Source of the DNA: Candidatus Nitrosymbiomonas sp.
Lineage (GTDB): Bacteria > Sysuimicrobiota > Sysuimicrobiia > Sysuimicrobiales > Humicultoraceae
Assembly (NCBI GenBank): GCA_020724185.1
Contig: DYHL01000011.1
Span: forward strand, 1-20,460
Direction: 5' to 3'
Length of the DNA stretch: 20,460 bases
In this document: positions 14,262 through 20,460 of the stretch, piece by piece
Numbering within the stretch: position 1 is the stretch's first letter
Layout: the number at the start of each line of letters is the position of its first letter
The notes under the pieces: generated by a model
Seen by the model: only the letters and a program-made list of their open reading frames with translations
Database searches by the model: none
Told to the model about the DNA's origin: nothing
Position numbers and translations under genes: made by a program

Positions 14262-15610
14262 GCCGTACCACGCTGGCAGGGGAGATCTGGCAGGAGAGCG
14301 GCCAGGATCCCGCGCGCTGCTTCCAGTGCAAGGTGTGCACCAGCGGATGCCCGCTGGCCGCGGAGATGGACCTGGCGCCTCACGCCGCAATGCGCGCGCT
14401 GCAGCTCGGGGTTGACGAGCGGTTGCTGCGGGGCAACACTTTCTGGCTGTGTGCCGCTTGCCAGGCGTGCACCGCGCGCTGTCCCCAGGGAATTGACGTG
14501 GCCCGCGTCATGGACGCGTTGAGGATCGTGGCCGCGCGGCGGCGCGTCCCGGCGCGCGTTCCGGAGGCGCTGGTCTTCACGCAGGCCGCTGTGCGCAGCA
14601 TGCGCCTGTTCGGGCGGCTCTTCGAGGCGGGCGTCGGGGCAGAGGTGAATCTCAGGATGCGCCAGCCGCTCCGCCAGGGGAAGTTTGCGCTTAGGCTGCT
14701 TAGGGCGGGCAAGCTTCGTCTGTTGCCCGACCTGCCTGGCCGCCCCTCGGACCGGCAGGCGGAGGCAGGCGAGATCGCATACTACCCCGGGTGCGCGCTG
14801 CACGCCAGCGCCAGGGAATACGATACCTCCACGCGCGGGGTGGCCGCAGCCCTTGGTATGCGGCTGCGCGAGATTGACGGGTGGCGGTGCTGTGGGGCCA
14901 CCGCGGCGCACCAGACCTCCGCCGATCTTGCCCTGGAGCTGCCGCTGTCCAATCTGAGCCTTGCGGCCCGGGCAGGGCACGCTGCCGTGACCGCGCCCTG
15001 CGTCGCCTGCTTCTCCCGCCTGCGCCATGCCCAGGTGGAGGCCCCAGACCGGGCGCCGCAGGCGCTGCGCGTGCAGCACCTGCTACACACCTTCCTGGAA
15101 GGCGGGCTGGAAGCGATCCGTGCCAGGGTCAAACGGCCGCTGCGGGGCATGCGCGTGGCCTGCTACTACGGCTGCCTGCTCACGCGGCCGCCCGCGGTCA
15201 CCGGCTCGGAGCGGCCGGAGTATCCGATGGAGATGGACCGGCTGATCTCCGCGCTGGGTGGGGTGCCGGTGGCCTGGTCGTACAAGACCGAGTGCTGTGG
15301 GGCAGGACACGCGGTCGTGCGTCCAAGCCTTGTGATCGAACTCACGGGCCGCATCTTGCGGGACGCTCAGGCTGCCGGCGCCGAGGCGCTGGCAGTAGCC
15401 TGCCCGCTCTGCCACAACAACCTCGACGCCCGGCAGGAAGAGGCGGCGCGCGCCGCCGGGCTGCCTCCCATGCCGGCATTCTTCTTCACGCAACTGATGG
15501 CAGTCGCGTTCGGCCTCCAGGAGCAGGCCGTGAGCCTGGAAGGGCTGATGACCGATCCGCGCCCGCTGCTCCAGATGCGGGGGCTGACTGCCACCGCAGC
15601 CGAGATCTGA
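14258..15610 (+). CDS. HdrC-HdrB fusion protein
   Basis: The 450-residue product joins HdrC and HdrB in one chain. The HdrC part has Cys21/24/27/31 and Cys65/68/71/75, followed by QGIDVARVMDA. After a helical linker rich in Arg (about 90-165) the HdrB part carries two full CCG motifs: Cys179-x31-Cys211Cys212-x35-Cys248xxCys251 and Cys306-x39-Cys346Cys347-x34-Cys382xxCys385. All noncubane-cluster ligands are therefore present. It corresponds to the separate hdrC and hdrB genes of set 1 in the same order, so a simple fusion of adjacent genes explains it. It would receive electrons from the giant HdrA and pass them to a MetF/MetV reductase or a disulfide-type acceptor (inference). Confidence 0.93.
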   Translation: MSRTTLAGEIWQESGQDPARCFQCKVCTSGCPLAAEMDLAPHAAMRALQLGVDERLLRGNTFWLCAACQACTARCPQGIDVARVMDALRIVAARRRVPARVPEALVFTQAAVRSMRLFGRLFEAGVGAEVNLRMRQPLRQGKFALRLLRAGKLRLLPDLPGRPSDRQAEAGEIAYYPGCALHASAREYDTSTRGVAAALGMRLREIDGWRCCGATAAHQTSADLALELPLSNLSLAARAGHAAVTAPCVACFSRLRHAQVEAPDRAPQALRVQHLLHTFLEGGLEAIRARVKRPLRGMRVACYYGCLLTRPPAVTGSERPEYPMEMDRLISALGGVPVAWSYKTECCGAGHAVVRPSLVIELTGRILRDAQAAGAEALAVACPLCHNNLDARQEEAARAAGLPPMPAFFFTQLMAVAFGLQEQAVSLEGLMTDPRPLLQMRGLTATAAEI

Positions 15611-15626
15611 TCACAGGGAGGTAGAC

Positions 15627-16253
15627 ATGTACCCGGAGAAGCCAATTGACGAGTTCCTAGCCAAGTTAGCGTCGGCCGCCCCGGAGCCCGGAGGTGGAGC
15701 CGCGGCCGCGTTGACCGCGGCCACCGGGGCCGCACTTGTAAGCATGGTGGCCAACCTTACCGTAGGCAGGGAGAAGTACGCGGCGGTACAGGCGGAGATG
15801 GAGCAGGCCAGGGATCGGGCCGATGCGCTGCGTCTGGAGTTCCTGGCGGCCATTGACCAGGACGCGGAGTCGTTTCGGCGGGTGATGGATACCTACAAGC
15901 TGCCCCGCGATACCGATGAGCAGAAGGCCGCCCGCAAGGCGGCGATCCAGCAGGCCCTGCGCGAGGCCTCCAAGGTTCCGGCCGGGGTGATCCGCCTGTG
16001 CCAAGAGGTGGCCCACTGGAGCAAGGTGGTGACCGAGAAGGGCAACGCGCAGTTGATCACCGACGCCGCCATCGCGGCGCTGCTGGCCGACTCGGGTGCC
16101 CAGAGCGCCGCACTCAACGTCAAGATCAACCTGGGGCCGATCGGGGACCCCGCGTTCACGGATCCGCTGTGGGCCCAGATCCAGGCCGACCTGGAGGGCA
16201 TACGGGCGGTGCGCGACGAGGTCATGAAGATCACCTATGAAAGGCTCGGGTGA
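15627..16253 (+). CDS. fchA: methenyltetrahydrofolate cyclohydrolase (FchA, cyclodeaminase family)
   Basis: The 208-residue helical protein belongs to the formiminotransferase-cyclodeaminase family. Family blocks seen are a Gly-rich EPGGGAAAAL near residue 20, DQDAESFRRVM, KLP, and GNAQLITDAAIAALL, followed by ALNVKIN. The free-standing form, as in acetogens and purine fermenters, interconverts 10-formyl-THF and 5,10-methenyl-THF. AGGGAGGT at 15615-15622 precedes the ATG. It is followed six bases later by folD, whose product lacks key cyclohydrolase residues, so FchA probably supplies that step here. A pure cyclodeaminase role (histidine or glycine fermentation) is less likely because no formiminotransferase is nearby. 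Confidence 0.9.
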   Translation: MYPEKPIDEFLAKLASAAPEPGGGAAAALTAATGAALVSMVANLTVGREKYAAVQAEMEQARDRADALRLEFLAAIDQDAESFRRVMDTYKLPRDTDEQKAARKAAIQQALREASKVPAGVIRLCQEVAHWSKVVTEKGNAQLITDAAIAALLADSGAQSAALNVKINLGPIGDPAFTDPLWAQIQADLEGIRAVRDEVMKITYERLG

Positions 16254-16259
16254 GCGCCG

Positions 16260-17183
16260 ATGGCAGAGATCATTGACGGCAACGCCATTGCCGAGGAGAT
16301 CAAGTCCGAGCTCAAGGCCGAGATCGCACAGATGCGGGCGAAGGGGCGCGCTCCGGGCGTGGCCACGCTCCTGGTCGGAGATGACTACGGCGCCAAGATG
16401 TACCGGCGTCAGGTCGAGCGCACCGCGGCCGAGATAGGACTCGCCTACAGGGACGTCTCGCTTCCGGCTGAAGCCACCCTTGCGGACGTCGTCGGTGGCA
16501 TGCACGCGCTCAACCAGGACCCAACGGTGCACGGCATCCTGCCGCTGCGGCCCCTGCCCAAGGGGATGCCCGAGGCGCCCGTGCTCGAGGCGATTGATCC
16601 TGCCAAGGACATTGACTGCCTGCACGCGATCAACGCCGGCCGGCTCTCCCTGGGGCAGCCCGTGGTCTACCCGGCTACCCCGTGGGCTTGCTACGTGCTG
16701 CTGGAGCGGTTCTTCGCCCACAAGGGGCTAGATCCCAAGGCGGCGTTCGAGGGCAAGGACCTGGTCATCGTGGGACGCAGCAACATAGTGGGCAAGCCCG
16801 CCTACTTCCTGGCGCTGGAGCGAAACGCGACGGCCACCACGGTGCACTCGTTCACCTCTAGGGCCGGCGCCCTGCCCGCGCACACGCGCAGGGCCGACAT
16901 CCTGATCGTCGCCATGGGTAAAGCCGAGTTCATCACCGCCGAGATGGTCAAACCCGGCGCCATCGTCGTGGACGTGGGAATCAACATGAAGCCGGTATTG
17001 GATGACGCGGGTCAGCCGGTGCTGGACGACCGCGGCCGCCCCAAGCGCAAGACGGTGGGCGACGTCGCCTTCGACGAGGTCCGCGAGGTCGCGGGCGCCA
17101 TTACCCCGGTGCCCGGGGGAGTCGGCTCGGTCACCAACATGCTGCTGATGCGCAACGTGGTCCAGGCCGCGGGGAGGGCCTGA
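16260..17183 (+). CDS. folD: FolD-family methylene-THF dehydrogenase, probably without cyclohydrolase activity
   Basis: The 307-residue protein has clear FolD features: EIIDGNAIAEEI at the N-terminus, HGIL, KDID, GRSNIVGKP in the nucleotide-binding domain, IVVDVGIN and ITPVPGGVG near the end. It oxidises or reduces between methylene-THF and methenyl-THF using NAD(P). By ungapped comparison with E. coli FolD, the catalytic Lys of the YxxxK motif is Val52 (MYRRQV), and the Gln of VQLPLP is Leu96 (LPLRPLP). Tyr48 and Asp119 are retained. Lys and Gln are needed for the cyclohydrolase half-reaction in studied FolD enzymes, so this copy is likely dehydrogenase-only. FchA, immediately upstream, fills the gap. 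An insert of repeated Asp/Arg-rich sequence lies at about 244-260. Confidence 0.92.
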   Translation: MAEIIDGNAIAEEIKSELKAEIAQMRAKGRAPGVATLLVGDDYGAKMYRRQVERTAAEIGLAYRDVSLPAEATLADVVGGMHALNQDPTVHGILPLRPLPKGMPEAPVLEAIDPAKDIDCLHAINAGRLSLGQPVVYPATPWACYVLLERFFAHKGLDPKAAFEGKDLVIVGRSNIVGKPAYFLALERNATATTVHSFTSRAGALPAHTRRADILIVAMGKAEFITAEMVKPGAIVVDVGINMKPVLDDAGQPVLDDRGRPKRKTVGDVAFDEVREVAGAITPVPGGVGSVTNMLLMRNVVQAAGRA

Positions 17184-17185
17184 TC

Positions 17186-17734
17186 ATGCCGGCTGCTCCT
17201 TCGGGCACCACGGCCCGGCCGCGCAAGACGGTCTACCTGGGCGATCCGCTGGCCGAACCGCCCGCGCCTGATCTGCTTTCCCTGCTGGAGCCCTATCAGG
17301 GGCGCCGTGACACCGTCGTGTCGGTGCTGCAGGCGCTTCAGGAGCGGTATGGATACCTCCCTGAGCGTGCCATGCGGTACGCCGCCCGCGAGCTGGGGGT
17401 CCCGCTCGCGCGCATCTACGGCGTGGCCACATTCTACAACCAGTTTCGTTTCACCCCGCCGGCGCGTTACTCGGTCCACGTGTGCCGCGGCACCGCTTGT
17501 CACGTGGCCGGTTCTGGTGCGATCCTGACCGCCATCAAGAAGGACCTGAACATCGCGGAAGACGAGAGCACCCCCGACGGGATGTTCAGCCTGCAGACCG
17601 TAGCGTGCATCGGCTGCTGCAGCCTGGCGCCGGCAGTTGTCGTCAACCATGACGTCCACGGTACGGTCAGCCCAGAGCGCATCAAGGTGGTTCTGGACAG
17701 GTACAGGGCTCCAGAGGTGGAGGCACAGTCATGA
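17186..17734 (+). CDS. NuoE-like [2Fe-2S] subunit of NAD(P)-linked formate dehydrogenase
   Basis: The 182-residue protein is of the NADH-dehydrogenase 24-kDa type. After a 30-residue flexible N-terminus it has the helical bundle (YLPERAMRYAARELG, GVATFYNQF) and a thioredoxin-like fold with the [2Fe-2S] ligands Cys100, Cys105, Cys141 and Cys145 (CRGTAC, CIGCCSLAP). Such subunits pair with a NuoF-like flavoprotein in soluble NAD(P)-dependent formate dehydrogenases and in bifurcating hydrogenases. Here the following two genes indicate a formate dehydrogenase. Two bases separate its start from the folD stop, and its own stop overlaps the next start as ATGA. It is cytoplasmic, with no signal peptide or membrane segment. 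Confidence 0.92.
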   Translation: MPAAPSGTTARPRKTVYLGDPLAEPPAPDLLSLLEPYQGRRDTVVSVLQALQERYGYLPERAMRYAARELGVPLARIYGVATFYNQFRFTPPARYSVHVCRGTACHVAGSGAILTAIKKDLNIAEDESTPDGMFSLQTVACIGCCSLAPAVVVNHDVHGTVSPERIKVVLDRYRAPEVEAQS

Positions 17735-19425
17735 ACGAGAACGGAAGCCGCGGACCCGCAGTAGCGCTGCCCCTGCGAGGGGAGGGGGCCGTTCTGCAGG
17801 CAGCGCGGCAGTTTGCCGAGATCGTGGGTGCGCCGCCACGGCGGTTCCAGGTGTGCGCGGGAACCGGCTGCGTTTCCAACAGCAGCCTTCAGGTAGCCGA
17901 AGCCCTGGGCAAGGCGACGTCCTCGCCTGTGAGCATCACCGGGTGCCACGGTTTCTGTGCCAGGGGCCCCCTCGTGCGCGTGGAACCCCACGGGTTCCTG
18001 TTCACCGGGGTCCGCCCTGAAGCCGTGCCCGACCTGATCCAGCGGCTGGATTCCGGGCAGGAGCCGTCCGAGGATCTTCTGTACCACGATCCCCTCACCG
18101 GTCAGGCGCATCTTCTGGAGCACCAGATCCCCTTCTATCACCACCAGCAGCGTATAACGTTGCAGAACTGCGGTGTCGTGGATCCCGATGACATACGGAC
18201 CTACCTGGCGCGGGGCGGGTATTCCGCGCTGGACCGTGCGCTGTTCCGCATGAGCCCGGAGGACGTAATCGGCGCTGTTTCCGAATCCCGCCTGCGGGGC
18301 CGCGGCGGCGCCGGTTTCCTGACCGGCAGGAAGTGGGATCTAACCCGCCGGCAGGGCGGGGCACGGAAGTTCATCATCTGCAACGGTGACGAAGGCGACC
18401 CCGGCGCCTTCATGGATCGGAGCATTATGGAAGGCGACCCCCACGCGGTAATCGAGGGGATGCTACTTGCCGGGTATGCCGTGGGAGCCTCGGAAGGGTA
18501 CGTCTACGTGCGGCACGAGTACCCGCTGGCCGTGCAACGGCTCAAGCGGGCGGTGGAGGAGGCGACCACCTGGGGGTTGCTGGGCCCTTCTTTGTTGGGA
18601 ACCCGGTTCGCGTACCAGATTCACGTGCGCGAGGGCGCCGGAGCCTTCGTGTCCGGGGAGGAGACCGCGCTGATCCGCTCCATCCAGGGCGAGCGGGCCG
18701 TGCCATACATGCGCCCTCCGTACCCCAGCGAGCGCGGGCTCTGGGGCTGCCCCACCTGCATCAACAACGTTGAAACTCTCGCCACGATCCCGCTGATCAT
18801 CATGCGGGGTCCGGGATGGTATGCCGGCCTCGGGACGTCCAACAGCGGAGGGACCAAGGTCTTTGCCCTGACCGGCGCCATCAAGAACACCGGCCTGGTC
18901 GAGGTGCCGTTGGGAACCTCGCTGCGGCACGTGGTGGAGAACATCGGGGGTGGGCCGCGCCCTGGGCGCCGGATTAAGGCCGTACAGATCGGAGGGCCTT
19001 CGGGTGGGTGCCTGCCGGAATCCTTGCTTGACACCCCTGTGGATTACGAGGACCTGGGGGCAACCGGCGCCATCATGGGCTCGGGTGGGCTCGTGGTGGC
19101 AGACGACACAACCTGCATGGTGGACCTGGCGCGCTACTTCCTGAGCTTCACGCAGGACGAGTCGTGCGGCAAGTGCATTCCCTGCCGGATAGGGACCCGC
19201 AAGATGCTGGGGATACTCACCCGGATCACCATGGGCGAGGCCCGTTCCGACGACGTTGACCGCCTCGAGCAGGTCGCCAGGACCGTGCGCACCTCCTCGC
19301 TGTGCGGCCTGGGCCTGACCGCGCCGAACCCGGTAATGACAACGCTTCGGTACTTCAGAGACGAGTATGCTGCCCACGTACAGGACCGGCACTGTCCGGC
19401 CGGGGCGTGTGAGGCATTGAGGTGA
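17731..19425 (+). CDS. NuoF-like FMN/NAD(P)-binding subunit of formate dehydrogenase
   Basis: The 564-residue protein has an N-terminal thioredoxin-like [2Fe-2S] domain (Cys42/47 and Cys72/76). It continues with the NuoF core: RGRGGAGFLTGRKW for FMN/NADH binding (about 189-202), CNGDEGDPGAF, and the [4Fe-4S] site ESCGKCIPC (Cys479/482/485) with Cys525. This subunit exchanges electrons between NAD(P)(H) and the iron-sulfur chain of the catalytic subunit. It ends at CPAGACEALR and lacks the C-terminal double-ferredoxin domain found in many HydB/HndC proteins of bifurcating hydrogenases. It may therefore be a simpler NAD(P)-dependent form (inference). The stop overlaps the next ATG by one base. 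Confidence 0.93.
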   Translation: MNENGSRGPAVALPLRGEGAVLQAARQFAEIVGAPPRRFQVCAGTGCVSNSSLQVAEALGKATSSPVSITGCHGFCARGPLVRVEPHGFLFTGVRPEAVPDLIQRLDSGQEPSEDLLYHDPLTGQAHLLEHQIPFYHHQQRITLQNCGVVDPDDIRTYLARGGYSALDRALFRMSPEDVIGAVSESRLRGRGGAGFLTGRKWDLTRRQGGARKFIICNGDEGDPGAFMDRSIMEGDPHAVIEGMLLAGYAVGASEGYVYVRHEYPLAVQRLKRAVEEATTWGLLGPSLLGTRFAYQIHVREGAGAFVSGEETALIRSIQGERAVPYMRPPYPSERGLWGCPTCINNVETLATIPLIIMRGPGWYAGLGTSNSGGTKVFALTGAIKNTGLVEVPLGTSLRHVVENIGGGPRPGRRIKAVQIGGPSGGCLPESLLDTPVDYEDLGATGAIMGSGGLVVADDTTCMVDLARYFLSFTQDESCGKCIPCRIGTRKMLGILTRITMGEARSDDVDRLEQVARTVRTSSLCGLGLTAPNPVMTTLRYFRDEYAAHVQDRHCPAGACEALR

Positions 19426-20460
19426 TGGCGATGGCGATCCTAACGATCAATGGGCGGACGGTGGAGGCGAGGGAAGGGACCACCGTGCTGGAGGCTGCGC
19501 TGGGGGTCGGCTTCGACATCCCGCGTCTATGCGATCATCCCGACTTGACTCCCTGGGGCGGATGCCGGCTGTGCCTGGTAGAGGTCGAAGGATACCCTGC
19601 GACCATGCCGAGTTGCGGCCTCTCCGTCCAGAACGGTATGGTGGTCACCACGCACAGCGACCAGCTTACGGCGCAGCGTCGCGAAGTGCTCGATCTGCTG
19701 TTATCCGACCATCCTCTGAACTGCGTCATCTGCGAGAAGGCGGGCAACTGTGACCTGCAGCGCTACGCCTACGAATTCGGCCTTTCCGAGAGCAGCCACG
19801 AGAAAGAGATCGCGCGCAAGCTGTACCAGGACGAGAACGCGTTTCTCGTGCGGGACCACCAGTACTGCATCATCTGCACGCGCTGCGTGCGCGTCTGCGA
19901 CGAGATCGTGGGCGCCAGCGCGATCGAGGTCGCGCAGCGCGGGTTTGGGGCGCTCGTGGCCACGCCATTCGACGCCCCGCTCGTGGAGACGCCGTGCACC
20001 TTCTGCGGCAACTGCGTCCAGGTCTGCCCGACCGCGGCGTTGGTGCCGCTGGATCGCATCGGCAAGGGCCGCGAGTGGGATCTGACCCGTACCCGCACGG
20101 TCTGTCCATACTGCGGCACCGGCTGCGGGATAGAGGTGGCCACCCGGGGGGACGAGATCGTGGCGGTGTCGGGCTACGGTACGCCTGCCAACGGCGAGTT
20201 CCTCTGCACCAAGGGTCGGTTCGGGCTGGGGTTCGTGGGGCACCCGGACCGGCTCCGCCGGCCGCTGATCCGGCGCGACCTGGCCTACTCGCTGGGGCTC
20301 ATCGACACCCCTCCGCCTGCGGCGCTGGCCCGCTCCCCGTTGGGCCGCGCGCCCGCGGCCGGGGAGACCCACGTCGAGGTGGACTGGGAGATCGCCCTGG
20401 ATCTGATCGCCGACCGCCTGGCCGCGGTGGTGAAGGAATCGGGCCCCGACTCCTTTGCGG
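19425..20460 (+). CDS. fdhA: formate dehydrogenase catalytic (alpha) subunit, 3' truncated
   Basis: At least 345 residues are visible and the frame runs off the window. There is a [2Fe-2S] domain (Cys36/47/50/64), a His-ligated [4Fe-4S] site (His96, Cys100/103/109), two ferredoxin clusters (Cys148/151/154/158 and Cys191/194/197/201), then the molybdopterin-domain cluster CPYCGTGC (Cys227/230/234) with FLCTKGRFG (Cys261). This is the NuoG-like N-terminus plus bis-molybdopterin catalytic domain of NAD(P)-dependent formate dehydrogenases, which interconvert CO2 and formate. The visible sequence stops at GPDSFA, just before the place where the family has its metal-binding Sec or Cys, so that residue cannot be read. 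A second in-frame ATG at 19431, with GAGGTG six bases upstream, is an equally good start. Confidence 0.92.
   Translation, partial: MAMAILTINGRTVEAREGTTVLEAALGVGFDIPRLCDHPDLTPWGGCRLCLVEVEGYPATMPSCGLSVQNGMVVTTHSDQLTAQRREVLDLLLSDHPLNCVICEKAGNCDLQRYAYEFGLSESSHEKEIARKLYQDENAFLVRDHQYCIICTRCVRVCDEIVGASAIEVAQRGFGALVATPFDAPLVETPCTFCGNCVQVCPTAALVPLDRIGKGREWDLTRTRTVCPYCGTGCGIEVATRGDEIVAVSGYGTPANGEFLCTKGRFGLGFVGHPDRLRRPLIRRDLAYSLGLIDTPPPAALARSPLGRAPAAGETHVEVDWEIALDLIADRLAAVVKESGPDSFA

Noticed and set aside
17186..20460. NuoE/NuoF/NuoG-like genes as an electron-bifurcating [FeFe]-hydrogenase
   Set aside because: The third protein shares the NuoG-like N-terminus with such hydrogenases but continues into CPYCGTGC and FLCTKGRFG of the molybdopterin formate dehydrogenase family, with no H-cluster motif.

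Overview
The window is one uninterrupted, plus-strand gene train from a high-GC anaerobic bacterium. It encodes much of the methyl (folate) branch of the Wood-Ljungdahl pathway together with two sets of heterodisulfide-reductase-like (Hdr) electron-bifurcation genes. Eighteen coding regions are visible, and the first and last are cut by the window edges. Most junctions overlap by 1-14 nt or are separated by fewer than 20 nt; the largest gap is 63 nt. No RNA gene, insertion sequence, CRISPR array or convincing terminator was seen. The taxon cannot be named from this sequence. The pathway, the two CCG-type HdrB proteins and the formate dehydrogenase point to an acetogen-like or other autotrophic or formate-cycling anaerobe.

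Layout. (1) Positions 1-4031: Hdr set 1, with the C-terminal part of an HdrA, a degenerate HdrA fused to MvhD, HdrC and HdrB. (2) 4048-5648: MetV and MetF, the two parts of acetogen-type methylene-tetrahydrofolate (THF) reductase. (3) 5712-6558: two stand-alone response-regulator receiver proteins. (4) 6555-7427: a second, divergent MetF. (5) 7441-8622: a histidine kinase with an N-terminal Crp/cNMP-like sensor domain. (6) 8624-13810: a 1728-residue fusion in which the same sensor domain plus a histidine-phosphoacceptor helix pair is joined to HdrA, a GltD/NfnB-like NAD(P)H dehydrogenase domain and a second HdrA. (7) 13800-15610: MvhD and a fused HdrC-HdrB, completing Hdr set 2. (8) 15627-17183: FchA and FolD. 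(9) 17186-20460: NuoE-like, NuoF-like and catalytic subunits of an NAD(P)-linked formate dehydrogenase.

How the genes fit together (inference from families and order). Formate dehydrogenase interconverts CO2 and formate using NAD(P)(H). Formyl-THF synthetase is not in the window. FchA closes formyl-THF to methenyl-THF, FolD reduces it to methylene-THF, and MetF/MetV reduce that to methyl-THF. The Hdr sets resemble the HdrABC-MvhD partners of MetVF in Moorella thermoacetica and would couple methylene-THF reduction to a second redox reaction. The GltD-like domain offers an NAD(P)H entry site.

The most unusual element is a two-component-style signalling module placed inside the electron-transfer operon and covalently built into one of its enzymes. 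The sensor kinase and the giant HdrA share a paralogous N-terminus, and two output-less receivers lie just upstream. This suggests direct, post-translational control of an electron-bifurcating complex. A second notable point is that FolD has lost two of the three classical cyclohydrolase residues, which explains why FchA sits beside it.
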